Assembly: GCA_037783545.1 (NCBI GenBank)
Contig: JBBELK010000001.1
Location: 2,170,001-2,234,000 of the forward strand
DNA: 64,000 bases
Reading direction: 5' to 3'
From: Henricia sp. BOLD:AAB3569
Taxonomy: Eukaryota > Echinodermata > Asteroidea > Spinulosida > Echinasteridae
Shown here: in pieces, positions 20,315 through 31,290 of the stretch
Layout of the letters: each line of letters begins with the position of its first letter
How positions within the stretch are numbered: the first letter of the stretch is position 1
Translations under genes and position numbers: made by a program
Notes under the pieces: model-generated
Seen by the model: the letters and a program-made list of their open reading frames with translations, nothing else
The model's database searches: none
Told to the model about the DNA's origin: nothing

Positions 20315-23300
20315 ATGCAACTCCAAGGCTCAATGACAATGGCACTTTCTCAGGTTCGAATGACTTGCCGATTGGCATCAAATGTTTTCAGGTATTAAGA
20401 AACCTTCATTACTTCTATCTAGTTCTTGCCTTCTTTGGCTTGTATTTTATTTTTAATCTCGGAAAGAATTCAATTTAAGGATGGGACGTTTAACCATGGT
20501 TTAACCGGTTAACCGTTTAACCGAAAAAGGATGAAAAACCGGTTTTGCCGAACGTTTAAACGAAACCCAATTTTAAAGAATCTACAATAGTTTTTAGAGG
20601 GTTATTTGTAACCATGAAATTGAAATAATTTTACATGGGGTCGTAGTAAACTTTTGACCATATAGGCCTAAAGGTTCAACGATTATTTTGGGGTCCAGAG
20701 ATATAAGCCAGTTCGGAGTCTCGACTGCGCATGCGTCTCCCGACTTTGATTTGAGATAAACAAAGGCGCACCCTATCCGAATGCACTGTGTTTATCTCAA
20801 ATGACCTTTGACACAATCCCATAGACGTGCATTGCGCGCCCGAGATTCCGAACTGGCTTATTGTGTACATTGCACATGGCATGCATCTAAACTCCTCAAA
20901 AAAAGTTCGGAAAGTCAAGTTTGACTGACGATTTATGTTGCGAAATAATTTTCCTTGAATTTTATATCATTGGAAAGCCCTGTTGTTATTCCTCTTTACG
21001 ATGATGTGTCATTTGTTATGATTAAGCAATTGGGGGATGTGCAGCACAGCTGAATACGGGCATGACGGGCATGACGGGGGCGGGTGTAAAGTAAAATGTC
21101 ACAAAATGCATTGCTATTGTCAAAAAGTGCATTGACACATTCCTCACGTGCTTGCAGTACCGCTTGTGGGGTACCGTGGCCGAGCGGTTTGGGTCATTGA
21201 CTCGCAGTCACAGGAGAAAACTTGGGGTTGCGGGTTCCAATCCGGCTGCGGTACCTGCAGCCGATTTCACGAAAGAGTGCGCAGCTTGCGCAACTTTTGC
21301 AAAATGGCGCAAGCCCCATAGCTGTAGAGCAAGGGGATTCCCCGGTGTCTCTGGCCATTTCTAATTCTAATTCTTCATAGGTTTCCTCACGCTTGTGAGT
21401 AGTCAGTGAGCTTTTCTTTCATAAAGTGGATTGTTGTCATTTTGCCTCGAAATTTGAATCACACCCAAAAATGTCCTCCTACATGTAGTTGTGTCCTACA
21501 GTGGTTTGAGATGTCCATGATTGGAAAATGATTCAAAAAAAGACTTACAGAACCGTTTTTGAAGCCAAAATTTCCTCTTGCGTGGAATCCGGACGAGGAT
21601 TTTCTTCGTAACTGTAAATTCTGGACACTAGAGGGCGCTGTTACGAACTAGTGGCTTTGGCTATGGCTTTGCTGTTGCCATGGGCAGACAATAAAGGTCC
21701 TTAGAAACAGCATAGTAACAGCATGGCCATAGCCAAAGCCACTAATTCAGAATTTACAGTTACGAAGAAAATCATCGTCCGAATTCCACGCAAGAGGAAA
21801 TTTTGGCTTTAAAACGGTTCTGTAAGTCTTTTTTAAAATCATTTTCCAATCATAGACATCTCAAACCACTGTAGGACACAACTAGGAGGAAATTTTTGGG
21901 TGTGATTCTAATTTCGAGGCAGAATGACAACAATCCACTTTATGAAAGGGGTTCAGAATCATTCTGTCTAGCTTGTGAGTGACTATTGAGCACTATTGAG
22001 GAATCCTTGGTATATGAGTACCAGAAAGAAATAATAATAATAATAATAATAAAACATAGCTTGCACACCTTGCAATGGTTCGGGTAGTCCTGTTTACTAT
22101 TTTGGGTGATGATGGTAGTGGTGTACATGTATGTAAACTTCTGACTTCAACTGTACATGTATGTGAAGAACCAAACAAGTTTAGCACAAGCTCTCAGATA
22201 CCGGCTAGTTTTTCAACATTATTTTTGAATTGATGAGCATGGCTAAAGTTTGAGAAAAAGGTCAAGAGGTACTGTGGCATTTTAGAGTGACCTATTTTTG
22301 GAGTTAGCTACATGTATTTCGCAAATTTCAGCCTTTTCATGGGGCAAAGCTCATCTGCTAATAATAACTTGCCAAAATGTACAAAGTTCATTACATGTAC
22401 TACATGTACCGGTATAAATGTTCAGTGTATTAGTATGTAGACACGGTGTTGGCTGCAAATGCAGAAAAGCAATTGACATTGTTTCAGTTATACTTATAGG
22501 TGAGTTCCTTGTTTTGTTTTAGATGTAGCTTGTAAACAGTGAAACTGAAAAGCCCTGGTGGTTATTTTATGGTACTTAAAGCCTGTGTAAAGGATTTGTG
22601 ATTGCTTAACATTTTATTCAACCATTTTACCACAAAAAAGCTCTTACTCAAATGGAAGTGTCCAATGCAATGATTCTGCCCAAGATGATAACTTGTTATA
22701 AGAAAATTATATTTTAATATGAATTTATATAAATGTGTGCAGGCACACTTTTTTTTAAAGTGCCTCATTTGAAAAAAAAATACACCCCTGACTACCAAGG
22801 TATTATGGCCCCATTGTGTAGTGTATTAAACCATGAAACCAATATACATAACAGGCCTCGAAATTCATTTTCAAAAGGGCACAGCAATTTTCTCTTAGTA
22901 AAGTGCACCTAAATGAGGAAATGGAAAATTTGTGTTAGAACTTTTTAAGGGCAACACAGCAAAAGCATAGGGCACCGATTTTCCCCATGGGTGTTGAGAT
23001 TTTGATAAAATATTATGTCATATTTTTCTCAGGATTACCATTCTGAAATTTTGCGTTCTCAGTCTGTATATTTTTTAGGATATTGTCAAAAAACCACCGA
23101 TGTTTTGTAAACTAATTTATCCGATTACATGAAGCTTTGCAGTGATTACACCAACCTTTATGCGAAATTGGGGATTGCAAATTTTCCGTTTTCTTCCCAT
23201 GGATAGTATTTTGGGGAGGTATTTTATATGATTGTTAGGTTAAAACGAAATTCATTTTTAGAAAAATGTGGACACGCTCCTAATCCCCAATTAAGTTACC

Positions 23301-26300
23301 TCTTTTCCTTCAGGCGTAGCCAGTACCAGCCAGCATTGTCCATCGTCCCCAGGCAGTGTTTACATCAAACAGCCATGATGAGGGTGACTGATGCCGATTT
23401 TACAGCGGCCAAGGACAGAGTGAATACCCTGACTCAGGACCCTGGGAATGACGTCAAGCTCAAGATGTATGCTTTCTTTAAACAGGTATTTATACAGGCT
23501 TTAAGCAATGTAATCTCATGGTAAATTTAGCACTTTAAAGACTCAATGTGTCATTTGCGAGATGAAATTTTTACAGATTCGGGGAATAATAACGTCTCAT
23601 ATCCAAAAATTAATGTTGGTAAACTGGCCTGTAAACATTTAAGCTACAGAGATATCCAGTACAGCAATGCTTGTTGAAAAGTGGATGGGATGTCATAAAA
23701 ATGTCTTGTTTTACCACAGTTTTGCTACAATTTTACAACTAATTCTGATAGTGTTTTTCTAGGTCTCAGTGGGCCAGTGCAATGCTCCAAAACCAGGTGC
23801 ATTTGACTTTGTGGGAAAAGCCAAATGGAGTGCTTGGAACGACTTGGGAAGTATGTCTAAGGTGAGGACACTATCTTGAACTGAAGTTAAGTTACAAAAG
23901 CCTTTACCTGAGAATATGAGCGTAGTACTTTGGCCTAATGAGTCACACCCCTGCCCTTACCCCCACCCTCACCCATACCCTCACCCATACCCTCACCCAT
24001 ACCCTCACCCTCACCCTCACCCATACCCTCACCCATACCCCCACCCATAACCCAACCAATACCCCCACCCATAACCCAACCAATACCCCATCCTCGTTCC
24101 CACCCTCACCCCCACCCCCACCCCTATCCTCGACCCTCCCTTCACCTTGCTCTGCTCCCCATGTCCAACCCCTGCTTCATCCCCTTCTACTTCTCTATCC
24201 CCTGTCTCGCCACCCCTTGCCCTTAATTGCCCTTTTCCCCCTACCCTGCCCTGTTCTACAATCTTTGTTTCCTGCTACAAGTCTGTTCTTGCCCTTGTCT
24301 CCTCTCCAACTTTTGTCCTTGACTCTCATGCACCGTTCAATTATCTCCCAAGCCCAACCCCTGCTCCTGCCTCCCCTGCTCCTGCCTCCTTCCCCGCTAG
24401 GGATTTCGTCACGTTTTTCGTCTCGTACATTTTGCCCTAGGGTATGTGTTTTGTATCTTACCGGTAAAAGTGGCAATCCCCACCTCCTAGGCGAGGTAAC
24501 TAGGAAAGGGTGGCAAAATTTAGGGGACAAGTCAACAACACTGATTATGGATCTGTACCTCAGCTCAATGGGGTGTTACAACATCACATGAAAATTCAAA
24601 TTCATGCCCTGTCATCCGGTTGCTCAGCAATGTACACGTATAAGTTATTTCACATGTTTCACGAAATCTGGAATGGTTGTTTATGTACATGTGTACATGT
24701 ACATATATGTCCCACGCGTAAAGGGCCGTCCAAAGTTGTCAACATTTTCACAGGGCTTAGTATTTTATAAGACCCCCTTCGTCGCCCCCCGAAATACACT
24801 GTACTACTTTTTGTCACTACCATGAAATGTCAACATTTTACAGTGCATGTAAAGTTCTACATGCCCCTCGACCCCTATCCCCTTATACAGAACCGTGAAA
24901 ATGTTGACAACTTAGGATGGCCCCTGACGCTTTTTGACACTGGTTGACAGATATTTATATAATATTGGATGGCTTTGAGGGTGATATGAGAATATACCGC
25001 ACGAGTCATGAAAATACCGAACGAGCCGAAGGCGAGTTCGGTATTTTCATGACGAGTGCGGCGAGTTCGGTATTTTCATGACGAGTGCGGTATATTCTCA
25101 TATCACCCGAAAAGACATCCAATATTATTATTGTTATATAAAATGAAGCTTTGTTTTGAAAGATTTCCGCGAGATTTTTGACTGTTTGGTGTTGAAAACG
25201 TCAGTTTACAAATGCATGCGCTTTTGTTACTGTTGTACAGTATTTTTTGTTACTGTACTCTGGCGCGCGTTGCACACGCATGCAATCCATTCCCTCGATC
25301 CATGACGCGCGCGCGCGTACGCGTCGTGCGCCCAACGTGCACGCACAACGAATCTGGGCTCTGTGCTGCACAGTAACAGAAACGCACGGTGTCCGCAAAA
25401 GCTTCATTTTATATAATAATTCATGTTATTTTGACACACTCTTTATAACTTGCACAGGATGATGCCATGCAGAAATACATCAACATGGTTGATGAGCTAG
25501 TAGCCAAGGACCCCGGTGCAGGGGCTGCAGCCCCACCCAAACCGGACACAGCTCCTGCTGCCTCTGTCAGCGGGTATGAGAACCTTTTGGTGACAGTCGA
25601 CAATGGTGTGTGTACCATTATGATGAACAGGCCACGCAAAAAGAATGCAATCAATCGCGAGGTAAGGTCCGAGTGGAAGAATAATATATACAAGTATAAC
25701 ATGGTTTGAGGGTGGATAGTCGATACTAGTTCCCTAAGGTATTGGAACTTGACAAACTAGTACCAAGTCTACATACTAAGCTGTTGTTGCTATATGGTGC
25801 ACGCCAATGCCATTCTCTCCTGCAGTGAACATTGTATTATTGATTCTGTACTTCACACCTGCCGTGTGCACCACATAGCAACAAATATTTCGTCTGGTCA
25901 TCTGAATACTCAGTGTGCATGTGAAACGAAATACGGCAGTACATCAGACGCTATTCATTTAAAATACGTAAAAGACCCAAGTGCAAGAAAAAAAAAATGG
26001 GGCCGGAATTATGAAAGAGTTATTTCTGACTGATTGCTTTGTTTTGCAGACTTATGAAGAAATCATCAAGGCGTTTGATTCTGCAGGCAAAGATGACAAT
26101 GTGGTGTTTGCAGTTCTGACAGGTATGCCATACACTCGTTTACTTTTTCTGATTCGAAAATCACCTAGGTGTACTTTTTCACCCAATTTTTTGTGACCCC
26201 TTCTATAGACCGTATCGAATAGCCGCCATTTCGTGGGGCACCTTTTGTTACTTAAACTGTTCAACAATGGAAGCACAATATGTGCAACCATGCATGTCCT

Positions 26301-29300
26301 CAAGGAACAAAGAAACTGCCCCACGAAATGGCGGTTATTTGATACGGTCTATTTCTTTTGTTGAGCACACCAGATTTAACTTTTTCACTTTTTTCCCACC
26401 AATGGGCCTAATTTTTTCCAGAGCATGAAAAGCAGAGCATATGCAGCAAAGTCGCAAAGCAGACTTGTGCAAGTCTAGTCACCCAGCGACATAACATTTC
26501 ATACTCAATCTGTTCATACTTGCTCTAAGGTACTGTGCGTATGCACGTGCCTGCTGTGTACATGTACATTGCGTACAGTCTGCAAAAGGATTGACTGGCC
26601 ACTGACAAGTCCTTCGATGGCTTTTTGTTTTTTTACGATTTTTTTGTTGAATTATAAGCAGATGTCATATAAAATTTCAAACATGTGTTGTTTTTGTCTT
26701 GATAGGAGCTGGGGATTTCTACTCGGGTGGTAACGATCTCAATAACTTCTTGTCAATTACACCGGAAAATATAAAAGAGGCGTCCAAGGAAGGAGCTGTG
26801 CTACTTGAGTAGGTTACAAGAGCTTTCACATGTTTTGATCTAATGGCAAAAAGAGAAAATCTCCAATTTTGGTTTAGAGTACAGTGACATTTTTTTAAAT
26901 TTTTTTTTTGACATTTGACATTCATCAAGATGGGGTTTAAACATCAGGGCTGTAGTCGAGTCCACACAATTCGAGTCCAAGTCCTTGGGTCCGAGTTAAT
27001 GTTGCGACTGTGTAAATGTTTAAACGACCGAAATGTAACTCCCCGTTTAGAAAAATGCTAAACGGATATCCGAAACCAACTTGTGAAAAAAACCATCCTC
27101 CCTTTTCAAAGAACTAATGGTAGCTTTGCGCCCGGGAATTTCTAAAGTGGCAGTTTTATTTTGAAAGAATCAGGCAGCACACCGCTGTGATGAGCCCAAC
27201 GGTCAGTAACCTTTGTGGTTTAAACTAGCTGACGATGTACAGTTGCGTTCGCGGGCGGCAATCTCCCTCCAAGGTCCATTCAAATTTCAACTTTTTAATG
27301 AGGAACCCTTTTTGCACTTCACTTTCAGCTATTATTCACCTATAGATATGCATTGTGGTGTATGGATGTGCCCAATGAACCTCTATATAAGGGCCAGTCA
27401 CCTGTTTATTCTGGCTACTTTTTGTCGGTCCCTTGGGTGGCCACTATATACAAGTTTCACTGCAATTGTTTGGGCCTATGACCTTAGTGCCCTTTGCAAT
27501 AGCCCAATACTCTTCTTAATTTCTAAATGAAAGTGACCTTTGCAAGTGTCCCTAGAATATGTAAACTGCATTGCCCTATGGAACTTGTTTTTATTTTATT
27601 TTTTATTTTATTTATTCACCACATCCAACAGCGGAAGGACCGCCAATTACAGGAATGGGATCAATTAACATAGATATTCAAATATCAACTATCAACTTCT
27701 AAGTTGAATTAGAAACGGCCGGAGACACCGGGGAATCCCTCCCCTTGCTCTTCACGAAAGAATGCTCTGGGATCTTTAAAGTGCGTTACTGTTACCTAAC
27801 ACATTGGACCAAGGCTTTACATCCCTTCCGAAGGATGGAGCAAGTGTGGTTGAGTGCCTTGCTCAAGGGCACAGATGCCACAAACCGTCACGGCCCGGAA
27901 TCTAACCCACATTCTAGTACTGGCATAGGAACTTGAGTTCGACGCACTGGACCGCTCGGCCATAACACCTCTTAATGTGTTTAAGGTTTGGATCATCTTT
28001 ATTTCAGACGGTTTGTTGCGGCGTTCATAGACTTCCCCAAGCCTCTCATAGCTGCAGTGAATGGTCCTGCTGTTGGAATACCAGTTACTACGTTAGGCCT
28101 GTGTGACATAGTCTATGCTTCAGACCGGGTGAGTTCTTCTGATCTGAAAATCACAAGCAAGTGGGAAAAAATACACCTGGATTTTTCCAGATGAGGGACC
28201 TGCCAACATATTTTTTATTTTATTTGTACAGGCAACATTCCACACTCCATTCTCGTCTCTGGGCCAGTTGCCAGAAGCCTGTTCATCATATTTATTCCCC
28301 AAGATCATGGGAAAAGCAAAGGTAATAATCTTTTATTACTCTATTTGCTCCCCTCCCCCCTCTCCCCCCCCCCCCCCCCCCCCCACCCCCCTCCTCCCCC
28401 ACCCCACCCAACCAACACTGTTTATTCTCCTCCCAGATCTGATTTCACTCTTTGCACGGAGCTTGTCTCGTACCCAGACCTGCTCACCCAACAGGTCTGG
28501 TCACCTGATGTAAAGGCTCATTGCTGATTGGATGATACAGATACCGAATTCAGTCATTGGTCCCTGCGAAGCTTTTGGTTCTCACTTGAGACTTGAATTG
28601 AGACTATAATAGAGACTTGCTCTTAAAGACTAGGGACTTGAATTTATGAATTGAGACTTGCTTTTTGAGACTTGGAACTTAAATCAGGATTTGCGTTATG
28701 CGCGCGCATCATGTTTTGCATAAATTTGGTTTAAGAATGAGGTCGCATGTCTAAACGTCTTTGAATTTTGTGACCTATTACCAACCCAAATTTATGTAAA
28801 ACAAGATGCGTGCGCATAACGACGACCAATTTTAAACAGAGGGCGCTTTAGATATAAACAAAGAGCATGTCGTCTGTACAGAAAGTTTTATTTATCAAGA
28901 AATAAATTCATGTTACACAAATTCAATCCCTTTTCCGTTTAGGCAAACGAAGTGCTATTATTCGGCCGCAAGCTGTCTGCACAGGAAGCCTACGATAGGG
29001 GACTTATCACAGAAATACTCCCCGACGCAACATTTCGCGAGGACCTTCAAAAGAAAGTCAGCGAGTACGCCAAATTACCGAGACAGGTATAGTCCCATTA
29101 TGGCCTGTATTTGTTTGCATTTGTAGTATTTTTGGGAAAAATACCAACTCGGGGTTTAATATTTTATAGACGGTTCTACTGTTGGAGGTGCAGTACCCCC
29201 ATAATTATTTGGCTTTCCTCAACAGGTCATTAGTTTCCATGGCATGGAGTGACTAGGAGCATTGCTACTCCCCCTGGGTGGGATGCCAGTCCATCGCAGG

Positions 29301-29933
29301 TTTACCCCCAACAGTTAGTTGGGTTTCCCCAACAGGCTGTTAGTGTTTCCATGGCATGGGGTGACTAGGAGCATTGCTACTTCCCCTGGATGGGATGCCA
29401 GTCCATCGCAGATTTAACCCAGCAGTTAGTTGGGTTTCCAAACCAGTATTTGCTGGGTGAAGAGAGACATTGCGTCTTGTCCGAGGACACAACACGGCAC
29501 TTGGCGATAGTCAGGCCTCGAACCATAGACTTATCACCCGAAATTCGGACTTGCTCTCATCTAGACCACTTGCTTCCAGAAGCTAGATAGAGCTGTAGAT
29601 CCAGTAATTTGTATAGGAGAAGGGGACTTTCCCATGTTTCTTGCTGGCTGTTTAAAATCATCTGCTCTACTTAGTGGCCCATGGAAAATTATCCTTGAGA
29701 TGACATGGTTACTGTCGATAAATTTTCCAAAATGAGCCATCCTACACTAATTTCTCATTCTTCTCTCAATTTTGTAGTCCCTGAGAATTTCCAAGACGTT
29801 AATACGTGGGGCTGAGAAAGAGAAACTACACCAAGTGAACAAGCAGGAGTGCGACTTGCTAGCGGAGAAATGGACCTCCGAGGAATGCATTCAGGCTGTT
29901 ATGGAATTCTTTTCCAAAAAGGCAAAGCTTTAG
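20315..29933 (+). CDS. ECI2: Enoyl-CoA delta isomerase 2 with N-terminal ACBP domain (412 aa, 10 exons)
   Basis: Exons: 20315-20391, 23314-23485, 23763-23861, 25458-25661, 26050-26122, 26706-26808, 28008-28128, 28232-28321, 28943-29086, 29778-29933. All borders are AG/GT and phases agree. The start could also be the in-frame ATG at 20333. Residues 1-48 are rich in R, S, Q and hydrophobics without acids, like a mitochondrial leader. An acyl-CoA-binding domain (about 50-135) shows [16 protein letters not shown] and [17 protein letters not shown]. The crotonase domain (about 155-405) has [10 protein letters not shown], oxyanion loop [26 protein letters not shown] and GQLPEACSS with E298, the place of the known catalytic glutamate. 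The last residues AKL fit a peroxisomal PTS1. Known role: moves cis/trans-3 double bonds to trans-2 in beta-oxidation of unsaturated fatty acids. Human ECI2 is about 394 aa. Confidence 0.95.
20705..20860. repeat. Small foldback element in ECI2 intron 1
   Basis: AAGCCAGTTCGGAGTCTCG pairs with CGAGATTCCGAACTGGCTT at the other end, and TTTGAGATAAACA with TGTTTATCTCAAA inside. No coding. Confidence 0.6.
20888..21140. repeat. Half of the AAACTCCTCAAAAA foldback family
   Basis: Begins AAACTCCTCAAAAAAAGTTCGG and runs through GGAAAGCCCTGTTGTTATTC and GGGGATGTGCAGCACAGCTG. These blocks, in the same order, form the arms of the complete palindrome at 38134 to 38592. Only one arm plus the centre is present here. 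Confidence 0.65.
21168..22053 (+). mobile_element. tRNA-derived SINE (family 1, tail A), split by a foldback
   Basis: The head GGTACCGTGGCCGAGCGGTT holds an A box and GCGGGTTCCAATCC a B box of a Ser/Leu-type tRNA. The body continues with GAGCAAGGGGATTCCCCGGT and GTCTCTGGCCATTTCTAATT, and the 3' end after the insertion is ATTGAGGAATCCTTGGTATA followed by (AAT)n at 22030-22053. The same SINE without the insertion lies at 46018-46379. Not a functional tRNA gene. Confidence 0.8.
21401..21970. mobile_element. 570-base foldback inserted in the SINE, 10-base target duplication
   Basis: GCTTGTGAGT is present on both sides (21391-21400 and 21971-21980), once in the uninterrupted SINE. Arms of about 220 bases (about 21416-21640 and 21710-21947) are near-perfect reverse complements, for example CATAAAGTGGATTGTTGTCAT against ATGACAACAATCCACTTTATG in part. 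A duplication of 9 to 10 bases together with long arms recalls Mutator-like foldbacks; no transposase is present. Confidence 0.75.
22171..22975. other. ECI2 intron 1, no feature recognised
   Basis: Unique-looking AT-rich DNA. Open frames on the minus strand (22562-22798) have no recognisable motif. Confidence 0.4.
22976..23283. repeat. Diverged copy of the 3091-3407 piggyBac-like MITE
   Basis: Shares CCCATGGGTGTTGAGATTTTG, GGGATTGCAAATTTTCCG, CCCATGGATAGTATTTT and the end GTGGACACGCTCCT with the copies at 3091 and 32139. Its outer left end is missing. Lies just upstream of ECI2 exon 2. Confidence 0.6.
23941..24125 (+). repeat. Minisatellite, CACCCATACCCT unit
   Basis: Imperfect tandem copies of a 12-base unit CACCCATACCCT with variants CACCCTCACCCT and CAACCAATACCC, followed by C/T-rich sequence up to about 24400. 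The 217-residue threonine/proline open frame across it is a by-product. Lies in ECI2 intron 3. Confidence 0.8.
24723..24924. mobile_element. MITE, GTCAACATTTTCAC family, best copy
   Basis: Ends GGGCCGTCCAAAGTTGTCAA and GTTGACAACTTAGGATGGCCCC are inverted, with inner pairs AACATTTTCACAG and ACCGTGAAAATGTT. 202 bases, no coding. Lies in ECI2 intron 3. Confidence 0.7.
24950..25425. repeat. Nested palindromes with TTATATAAAATGAAGC arms
   Basis: The inner palindrome (about 24964-25127) pairs GGGTGATATGAGAATATACC with GGTATATTCTCATATCACCC and has GAGTTCGGTATTTTCATGAC in tandem. A following pair TTATATAAAATGAAGCTTT and AAAGCTTCATTTTATATAA, about 25134 to 25415, encloses a CG-rich block (GCGCGCGCGCGTACGCG). 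Apparently two adjoining foldbacks. Confidence 0.55.
25775..25985. repeat. Palindromic repeat, GTTGTTGCTATATGGTGCAC family, copy 1
   Basis: GTTGTTGCTATATGGTGCAC faces GTGCACCACATAGCAACAAA, and the right part CAGTGTGCATGTGAAACGAA is shared with copies at 29985-30262 and 37893-38105. In ECI2 intron 4. Non-coding. Confidence 0.6.
26203..26353. mobile_element. MITE, TAGACCGTATCGAATAGC ends
   Basis: Left TAGACCGTATCGAATAGCCG and right GGCGGTTATTTGATACGGTCTA are inverted, with the inner pair CATTTCGTGGGGCA and TGCCCCACGAAATG. About 150 bases. The same family is split across 44476-45470, and a half copy is at about 985-1050. In ECI2 intron 5. Confidence 0.75.
27238..27463. mobile_element. MITE, TATAGTGGCCACC family, copy 2 (inverse)
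   Basis: Ends with GGGTGGCCACTATATACAAG then TTTCACTGCA, the reverse complement of the family's left end at 43293. The left end, TACAGTTGCG, is diverged. In ECI2 intron 6. Confidence 0.55.
27604..27972 (-). mobile_element. tRNA-derived SINE (family 1, tail B)
   Basis: Minus-strand reading from about 27970: GTTATGGCCGAGCGGTCC (A box), GGGTTAGATTCCGGG (degenerate B box), GCAAGGCACTCAACCACACT, CTTCGGAAGGGATGTAAAGC, then the tail GGCGGTCCTTCCGCTGTTGG and GATGTGGTGAATAAATAAAA. Head and body match the tail A copies, but the 3' end is unrelated. In ECI2 intron 6. Confidence 0.8.
28360..28415. repeat. C-rich simple repeat in ECI2 intron 8
   Basis: A C/T-rich run with an uninterrupted stretch of C followed by CCCACCC variants; proline-rich open frames here are artefacts. 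Confidence 0.85.
29215..29580 (-). mobile_element. tRNA-derived SINE (family 2) with duplicated 3' part
   Basis: On the minus strand the head is AAGTGGTCTAGATGAGAGC and the B-box-like GGTTCGAGGCC, and the body matches the SINE at 4740-5222. The 3' part (GTCACTCCATGCCATGGAAA ... CTGCGATGGACTGGCATCCC) occurs twice in tandem, about 110 bases apart. In ECI2 intron 9. Confidence 0.65.
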
Positions 29934-29984
29934 GAATCCTGTTAAATGTATTATTAATTCACCCATTTTTCTTGCGTGTAACTG

Positions 29985-30262
29985 TTGCACTATGGCTGGT
30001 GCCCCAAATTCTTCACTTTCAAATGGAGGTGCAGTTCAGAAAATCACACACTGTGCTGTTGTTGCTACGTGGTGCACGTCGTTACCTAACAACCCACAGT
30101 CTGGTTGCTTTTTGCCACTATCTCCATGGGTGAATACTGTATTGATTCTGTATTTCACACCTGCTGCGTGCACCACATAGCAACAACAATTTAGTCTGGT
30201 AACGTAGATACTAGTCTGCATGTGAAAGGAAGTACGTAAGTACACCAGACGTAGTCATGTGA
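29985..30262. repeat. Palindromic repeat, GTTGTTGCTATATGGTGCAC family, copy 2
   Basis: Begins GCACTATGGCTGGTGCCCCA, has TTGTTGCTACGTGGTGCACG facing CGTGCACCACATAGCAACAA, and ends near CATGTGAAACATGCAAAAGG. It starts about 50 bases after the ECI2 stop, so the ECI2 3' UTR may run into it. Matches 37893-38105 over most of its length. Confidence 0.65.
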
Positions 30263-31065
30263 AACATGCAAAAGGCTGATTGTTATAGCTGTGCATTGCT
30301 AAAACGACTGCATGCAAGCCATCTTGCAGTGTTCTCTACTGGTCGATAATTTGTCTGGGTGTGCTGAGCAGCGCCATTATGCAGTAAACACTGACCAACC
30401 TCCATGCAACTGTCACGGCCGTTATCGGTGGAACTCAAGTCAAACCCACCAAATTGTTGAAATTCAATCCCTCGACATGCAACATCAAGACTAAGCCAAT
30501 GGAGCATCTGGTTTGTTTGGTACAAAGACCTTTCCCAGAATGCTTTGCGTATTATGCACATCTAAATGGGATGTATTAGGGATTCGTTGTTCGTAATTTG
30601 TTATCTTCGAGTTTAGAGTCTCAATTTTGCAGTTTTTGAGTCAATCAAAAACAAATTTTTGACTGAAAAACTTAAATTTTTGACTCAAAAATTGTGACTC
30701 GAAACTCAAATTGTGACTCGAAACCCGAAATTTGTGACTTGGAACTCGAAATTTGTGATTCGAAATTCGATGAAAACAAACACACCATTGGTGCAACTGC
30801 CATCTTGGCTAGTCTTACTGTGCATTGAGAAAATCTTCAGGCTAGCTGTGTCCAAATTCACTGGCTTTGGAAATTTAACTGATAAAACTGAATACATTTG
30901 CTACATAATTAACAAAATGACACTGTAATTTTGTCATGTAGGAATAATTGAAGAAATCACTTAAGAATTTTCTGGAACCCATTGATTACTTTTTATTAAG
31001 TAGTAGGTAATACTATAAAATGCAATTATTAAAAGTTTAATATTGGAGTAATTTATGATAACGAT
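30263..31065. other. Intergenic; short GACTCGAAA tandem repeat
   Basis: Bases about 30640 to 30770 hold imperfect tandem copies of a ~20-base phrase, TGTGACTCGAAACTCAAAT and variants. Otherwise nothing recognised. Confidence 0.5.
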
Positions 31066-31290
31066 TATTATTATTATTATTTCTTTCTGGTATTCATACT
31101 AAGTATTCCTCAATAGTGCTCATTGCACTGTCACTCGCAAGTGTGAGGAAACCCATTTAGAATTATAATTAGTAATGGCCAGAGACACCGGGGATTCCCC
31201 TTACTCTTCAAGAAAGAATGCTCTGGGATCTTTAGAGTGCGTTACCATTACCTAACACACTGGACCAACGGGTTTACATCCCTTGCTCGT
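31066..31290 (-). mobile_element. tRNA-derived SINE (family 1, tail A), head-truncated
   Basis: The minus strand reads body GGGATCTTTAGAGTGCG-type sequence in reverse order up to GGTATTCATACTAAG-type tail and an (AAT)n end at 31066-31085. The tRNA head is absent. Body and tail match 46018-46379. Confidence 0.7.

Noticed and set aside
21168-21250. Ser/Leu-type tRNA-like sequence (also at 46018)
   Set aside because: Same head is fused to the same SINE body in several places; no proper 3' end of a tRNA.
23938-24591. 217-codon open frame rich in T, P, L and S
   Set aside because: It is the translation of the CACCCATACCCT minisatellite and a C/T-rich tract; no domain, and it lies in an ECI2 intron.
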